Shown in pieces: positions 20,475-23,231 of a stretch of DNA of 23,231 bases. Position 1 is the first letter of the stretch. Every line of letters starts with the position of its first letter. The notes beneath the pieces are model-generated. The model was not told the origin of the DNA and did not search any database. It worked only from the letters and a program-made list of their open reading frames with translations. The DNA is taken from positions 1,057,611-1,080,841 of the forward strand of contig BFEA01000144.1 of assembly GCA_003427395.1 (NCBI GenBank). The letters run 5' to 3'. The DNA comes from Chara braunii (Eukaryota > Streptophyta > Charophyceae > Charales > Characeae). Both the position numbers and the translations under genes were made by a program.

Positions 20475-21299
20475 GAGGTCACTCCCGTTTGGGACCAGCC
20501 GACATCTTCCGCAGGATCTGTTCCAACCGGTTCAGATGTCGGTGCTGCTACCGGTAGTATCGGAGGTCAAGTTGTTGAGGAGGTTTTTATGGGTCCACAA
20601 GAAACGTAAGATAATCCACAAAAGAGAAGGGGAGGCCCTCACAACGAGGCGGTTTGATCTTCTAAGAAACCAAAGACTGCAACTCCGAAGATGTCGGGCC
20701 GGAAGAGGAAGGAAATTGTGGGGCAACATAGTGCATCCAGTTCGAAACGGCCCACTTTGAAGGAGAAGGAGTGGGAACCGGTGCAGCGACCAGTCGTTGA
20801 TGTCGACGCAGCGTACTTTCTTAAATTTAAGGACGGTGTGCAGACATAGCAGAAGTTCAAAATTAGCCCGCCACAAACTGTTGATCTCTGTGAGTGGGAA
20901 CGGCGGTATAACCAGTGGGGCGAAGGAAACTCGCTTGGTGGATTCGGCGGGCCTCTGGACGAGGGGGAGGGGATGGTAGGTGGTGGAGGGGTGGGGGGGC
21001 AAGATGTTGGTTGGCATCAATCAGGAGGCAGAAGTCTAGTTCAAGACTTCAACTCCGCCAGGATCCGAACTTCACTTGACGACATGCGAACTAGCGGCCC
21101 GACTCGTCGTGCAACCATTGCATCCCCGATAGAACGAGAAAGGTCGCCAGATCCGTACTTCGCCGCCCCGTGGGCCACGTCGGGAATCAACAGTACTGAA
21201 CGACTCGGGGGAAGGTGTACGTTGCAAGGACACCGTATCGAAGTCCATCGGGATCCGCACTTTAATGAGAGGCTGTTTTTCATCTGCGGTTTCTGTTGA
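20475..21299 (+). pseudogene. Unrecognised coding remnant, one frame with three stops
   Basis: A single frame of 275 codons begins right after an acceptor-like TCTATTCTTGGGTTCCAG. It is interrupted only by TAA at 20607, TGA at 20655 and TAG at 20847, before ending in TGA at 21297. It reads as a Ser/Lys/Arg-rich nuclear-type linker (KKPKTATPKMSGRKRKEI) followed by KEKEWEPVQRPVVDVDAAYF and LKFKDGVQ, then a Gly-rich run and an acidic-basic tail. The stop at 20607 overlaps a GTAAGA donor-like site (20606), so part could be an intron, but the other stops have no such escape. In-frame copies of the dispersed palindrome occur at about 21050 (reading ARIRTS) and 21239. I cannot name the family. Confidence 0.4.
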
Positions 21300-21301
21300 G
21301 C

Positions 21302-21463
21302 ATGGCAGAACATCTTCGAACAATGATGAGGTGCAGGTTGCGGCATTTTGAGCAAGTACCCGCAAGTGTAGAGCCTGGGGACCTCAAAATGTCGAAGTCC
21401 GTCGGAATCCGAACTTCATCTGAGGGCGGTCTTCGCCCGGGGATTACTCTAACTTCGGCATAA
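21302..21463 (+). pseudogene. Short open segment in frame with the downstream gene
   Basis: A 53-codon frame (MAEHLRTMMRCRLRHFEQVP...) ends in TAATAA at 21461-21466. It is directly followed, in the same frame, by the ATG of the two-exon gene at 21467. It contains a palindrome copy at 21392-21416, read as SKSVGIRTSSEG. Its frame differs from that of the remnant ending at 21299, so a frameshift near 21290-21300 would link the two. Likely a stretch of the same ancestral coding region, now cut off by tandem stops, or else a short upstream ORF. Confidence 0.25.
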
Positions 21464-21466
21464 TAA

Positions 21467-23055
21467 ATGACCATAGAAGCAGAAGAGCGGTCAACGACGT
21501 TTGATACGACATGGGGGGAAGGGGATAAAGGGGAGCAAGCGAAAAAAAGCATGGAGGGTTCTGATTTTCAGGGGACTGAAGAGGATGTCCGCTCTAGGGA
21601 GTCGTCTGACGATTTCGGGCAGTTATACGGACAACATCAGGGGCATGCAGTCCACGACGATACCATGGCGATGGAGATGGGGACACAAGTGATTCATAAC
21701 CTCTCCGCAACGCATACAAACTACGAAGTTCAACCACTTCTGCTTGTTTCTGAACTTCAACACAGGTCCCTCGAGGGTTCTGTTTCTGTGAGCCCGCCTA
21801 ATCCGAGTCGCCGTGTGAATATCGACGAAGATATTGATATCATCCTCGGTGGCCAGTTGGAGTCGACACAACTGTCTGTTGCATCGGACATTGAGGCCCG
21901 CGGGGAGGTCAAAATATTTGAGTTTGCGGCCACTTTGTCAGAACCAACATCTCCTCTATTGACACAGATCGACGCCATTGGTAGTGAGCGTGAAGTCGGG
22001 GAGGGACAATACGTCACATCTCCAAAACGGTTTAGGGTCGGCACTCCAGCTAAAGCGGTGTTGGGCTTGTTGGCCTTGGTCGCGCTGACTATAACTATGA
22101 CGAAGCGCAGGGATCGTTCGGTTGGTAAGTGGTGAACAACGTCACTCTTCTCTATACACCCATGTTGTGGACATGAGAGGAATTCGTCGGGAACTCAAGA
22201 ACGTCTACTAACGAAGTTCGAATTCCAGCGAACTTTCATCTGCGTTATTAGCCAATTCAGTTGTCACAGTGCACTCTGAAATAGGGAGTGGTTGTTTAAA
22301 CCACCAACAATTCCAATAGGAAATCACTTTTCCTATTAGTCGGCCTAGTTTATAGAAGGGGGTTGTGACCGCCGACGCTGCCGTGAATAAAGTGAGAAAT
22401 AAAATATAACGAAACATCATTATCGAAAGGATCTTTCCTTGATGTTTCATTTTTTTTTATTTTTTTTTCTTTACATCGCTATTCGCGAACCCTTCCCAAA
22501 CCATGGCCGACTGACAAGACGGGCGATTTCCTCCAGGTGAAAGTGCTCAGGTCACACTGTGAGTGGTTGGCGTGGATGAAAGTCCGCCAGAATCCGGACT
22601 TTGGGGGCGACCGACCGTCTGCCTTCTAAAGTTGTTTGTAGTTATCTTATGTTTATGGCTTGAGGTCAAGCTTTACATGCGCTGTTCGCTCTGTTCTTCG
22701 CCCACACACATGTGTCGAGATGGTTGGTGCGATAAAGAGTCAGTACACAGTGTTTGTAGAGGTTTTGGTTTTACAGGCTATGCCCTCAATCCGAATTGGG
22801 AGACATGTATTCATTTCTTGTTTTTTCTTCTGTTTTACAGGAAGAGGGTCATCTCGCAAAATGAGGTTCTCGAGATATCGGATGCATATGTTGCAGAAAA
22901 TCCCCACGTCGACAAGAATAAATAAGGAAATGTTAAAGGCATTAGCGGTCAATGTCGAAACCGGAGAGAGTGAGCATGCTATACTTATTAAGCATTATCT
23001 TTGCCTTCTACCCCTGGACAAGGAGACATATCGACGATCTATAACTAAGGGTTAG
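21467..23055 (+). CDS. Putative two-exon gene, unknown product (about 290 aa)
   Basis: Exon 1 runs from the ATG at 21467 to 22124 and exon 2 from 22841 to the stop at 23053-23055. The donor GTTG|GTAAGT and the acceptor after TTTTTTCTTCTGTTTTACAG are both near consensus, and joining them (658 + 215 = 873 nt) keeps the frame open. Exon 1 is Glu/Asp/Ser-rich and probably disordered (TTIEAEERS-type start, EEDVRSRESSDDFGQLYGQH, NIDEDIDIILGGQLEST), with a basic patch SPKRFRVGTPAK near its end. No family recognised. Around the junction an alternative frame reads more naturally (GRADYNYDEAQGSFGW, then KRVISQNEVLEISDAYVAEN), implying two compensating indels, so the gene may be decaying. Its start directly follows TAATAA. 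A transposon-like end begins within a few bases of the stop. Confidence 0.4.
22288..22338. repeat. Two adjacent short inverted repeats
   Basis: GTGGTTGTTTAAACCAC at 22289-22305 and AATAGGAAA/TTTCCTATT around a 4-5 base loop at 22315-22338. Both can fold as small hairpins within the predicted intron. Function unknown. Confidence 0.6.
22411..22448. repeat. Strong hairpin, 9-bp outer stem and inner GAAAG/CTTTC stem
   Basis: GAAACATCA (22411-22419) pairs with TGATGTTTC (22440-22448), and inside it GAAAG pairs with CTTTC around GAT. A T-rich tract follows on the plus strand. In a eukaryotic intron this is not a terminator; it may be a fold-back remnant of a small element. Confidence 0.7.
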
Positions 23056-23056
23056 A

Positions 23057-23231
23057 CCTGCGTAGCATGCTGTTCGCGTTCGACCGCCGAACACGAACGT
23101 TCGCGACCAAACGCGAACATATTTATATATATATATATATCCGTATTTATACATATATACATATATATATATAGATATAGATATAGATATATATAGGGGT
23201 CTGCCGGGGGTGGGGGGGGTTAGGGTGGGGG
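23057..23231. mobile_element. Left part of a hAT-like element, truncated by the window end
   Basis: Starting about 23057 the sequence becomes dense in GTTCGCG, CGCGAAC and GAACGTTCG words, the same architecture as the left end of the element at 8942. The words differ (GTTCGCG instead of GTTCGG). The junction into AT-rich sequence matches: CCAAACGCGAACATATTTA here and CCAAACATATTTA at 9030. The right end is outside the window, so neither target duplication nor inverted ends can be checked. Confidence 0.5.
23120..23198 (+). repeat. (TA)n / (TAGATA)n microsatellite
   Basis: TATATATATATATAT runs and four GATATA-type units lie inside the truncated element, followed by a G-rich end (GGGGGTGGGGGGGGTTAGGG) at 23207-23226. 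Confidence 0.9.

Larger units (their letters stand above)
21050..22601. repeat. Dispersed palindrome copies in the coding region and intron
   Basis: Direct copies at about 21050-21072, 21239-21261, 21392-21415 and 22580-22601, and an inverted copy at 22214-22237. A relaxed form with 8-base perfect arms, GAAGTTCA and TGAACTTC around an 18-base spacer, lies at 21725-21758 inside exon 1. They share the arms and the CGGGATCC-like centre of the copies in the satellite but not the satellite's flanking sequence, so they are separate from it. Confidence 0.7.
22125..22840 (+). other. Predicted intron, 716 bp
   Basis: GTAAGT at 22125-22130 and a 30-base pyrimidine-rich tract (22811-22837) ending in ACAG at 22840 define it. 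It holds two palindrome copies: an inverted one at 22214-22237 and a direct one at 22580-22601. It also holds the perfect-stem hairpin at 22411-22448. Open frames inside (22563-22925 plus, 22208-22450 minus) are most likely incidental. Confidence 0.45.

Noticed and set aside
22288-22448. Hairpins followed by T-runs as transcription terminators
   Set aside because: The window is eukaryotic nuclear DNA and the structures lie in a predicted intron; intrinsic terminators are a bacterial feature.
22208-22450. Minus-strand 80-codon ORF with a signal-peptide-like start
   Set aside because: The hydrophobic N-terminus comes partly from a hairpin and AT-rich DNA, the frame lies within a well-supported intron on the other strand, and there is no homology or promoter evidence.

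Overview
This is eukaryotic nuclear DNA, rich in repeats and poor in genes. The signs are spliceosomal-type splice sites, microsatellites, an 85-base run of N, nested hAT-type transposons with 8-bp target duplications, a satellite array, and no intact operon-like gene run. The one protein family I recognise, a broken DUF7869-type (GHTH...D) gene on the minus strand, is to my knowledge common in streptophyte algae, mosses and some invertebrates. Together with the repeat load this makes a large green-lineage genome (for example a charophyte) my best guess, but the sequence does not prove the taxon. No tRNA, rRNA or CRISPR locus was seen.

Layout. 1-2900: no gene; a 55-bp duplication, a short poly(A)-tailed insertion with an 18-19 bp target duplication, and a diverged tandem repeat. 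3566-7620 (minus strand): a decayed DUF7869-type gene, split by an 887-bp hAT-like element (4443-5329, target duplication GTCTACGA) and by a 521-bp TIR element (6474-6994). 7990-13310: a diverged tandem array of about 560-bp units. It hosts a 347-bp hAT-like element (8942-9288), then a second copy of the 521-bp element in reverse orientation (9301-11317). That copy is itself split by a 1485-bp hAT-like element (9721-11205, target duplication AATAAAAC), inside which lies a further TIR element (10495-10912) containing the assembly gap. 13310-17680: no recognisable gene; purine-rich, TG-rich and AATC-rich simple sequence and a few unconvincing ORFs. 17680-19700: a 257-bp satellite with three hairpins per unit at fixed spacing. 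19767-23055 (plus strand): a run of coding remnants and one plausible two-exon gene (21467-22124 joined to 22841-23055). 23057-end: the start of another element with CpG-rich subterminal repeats, then TA repeats.

The most striking signal is a short imperfect palindrome, arms AAGTTCG and CGAACTT around a spacer like TCGGGATC. It recurs at roughly 40 places on both strands. It occurs in the 560-bp array, the 257-bp satellite, the coding remnants and an intron, and is almost absent from the first 8 kb. I do not recognise it as a named element. The second main result is the DUF7869 fossil: three acidic motifs (IIDSVDQ, ADNC, GHTHTYVD) can be read in order, and the reading frame runs straight across the hAT insertion once element and duplication are discounted, so the gene was already there when the element landed.
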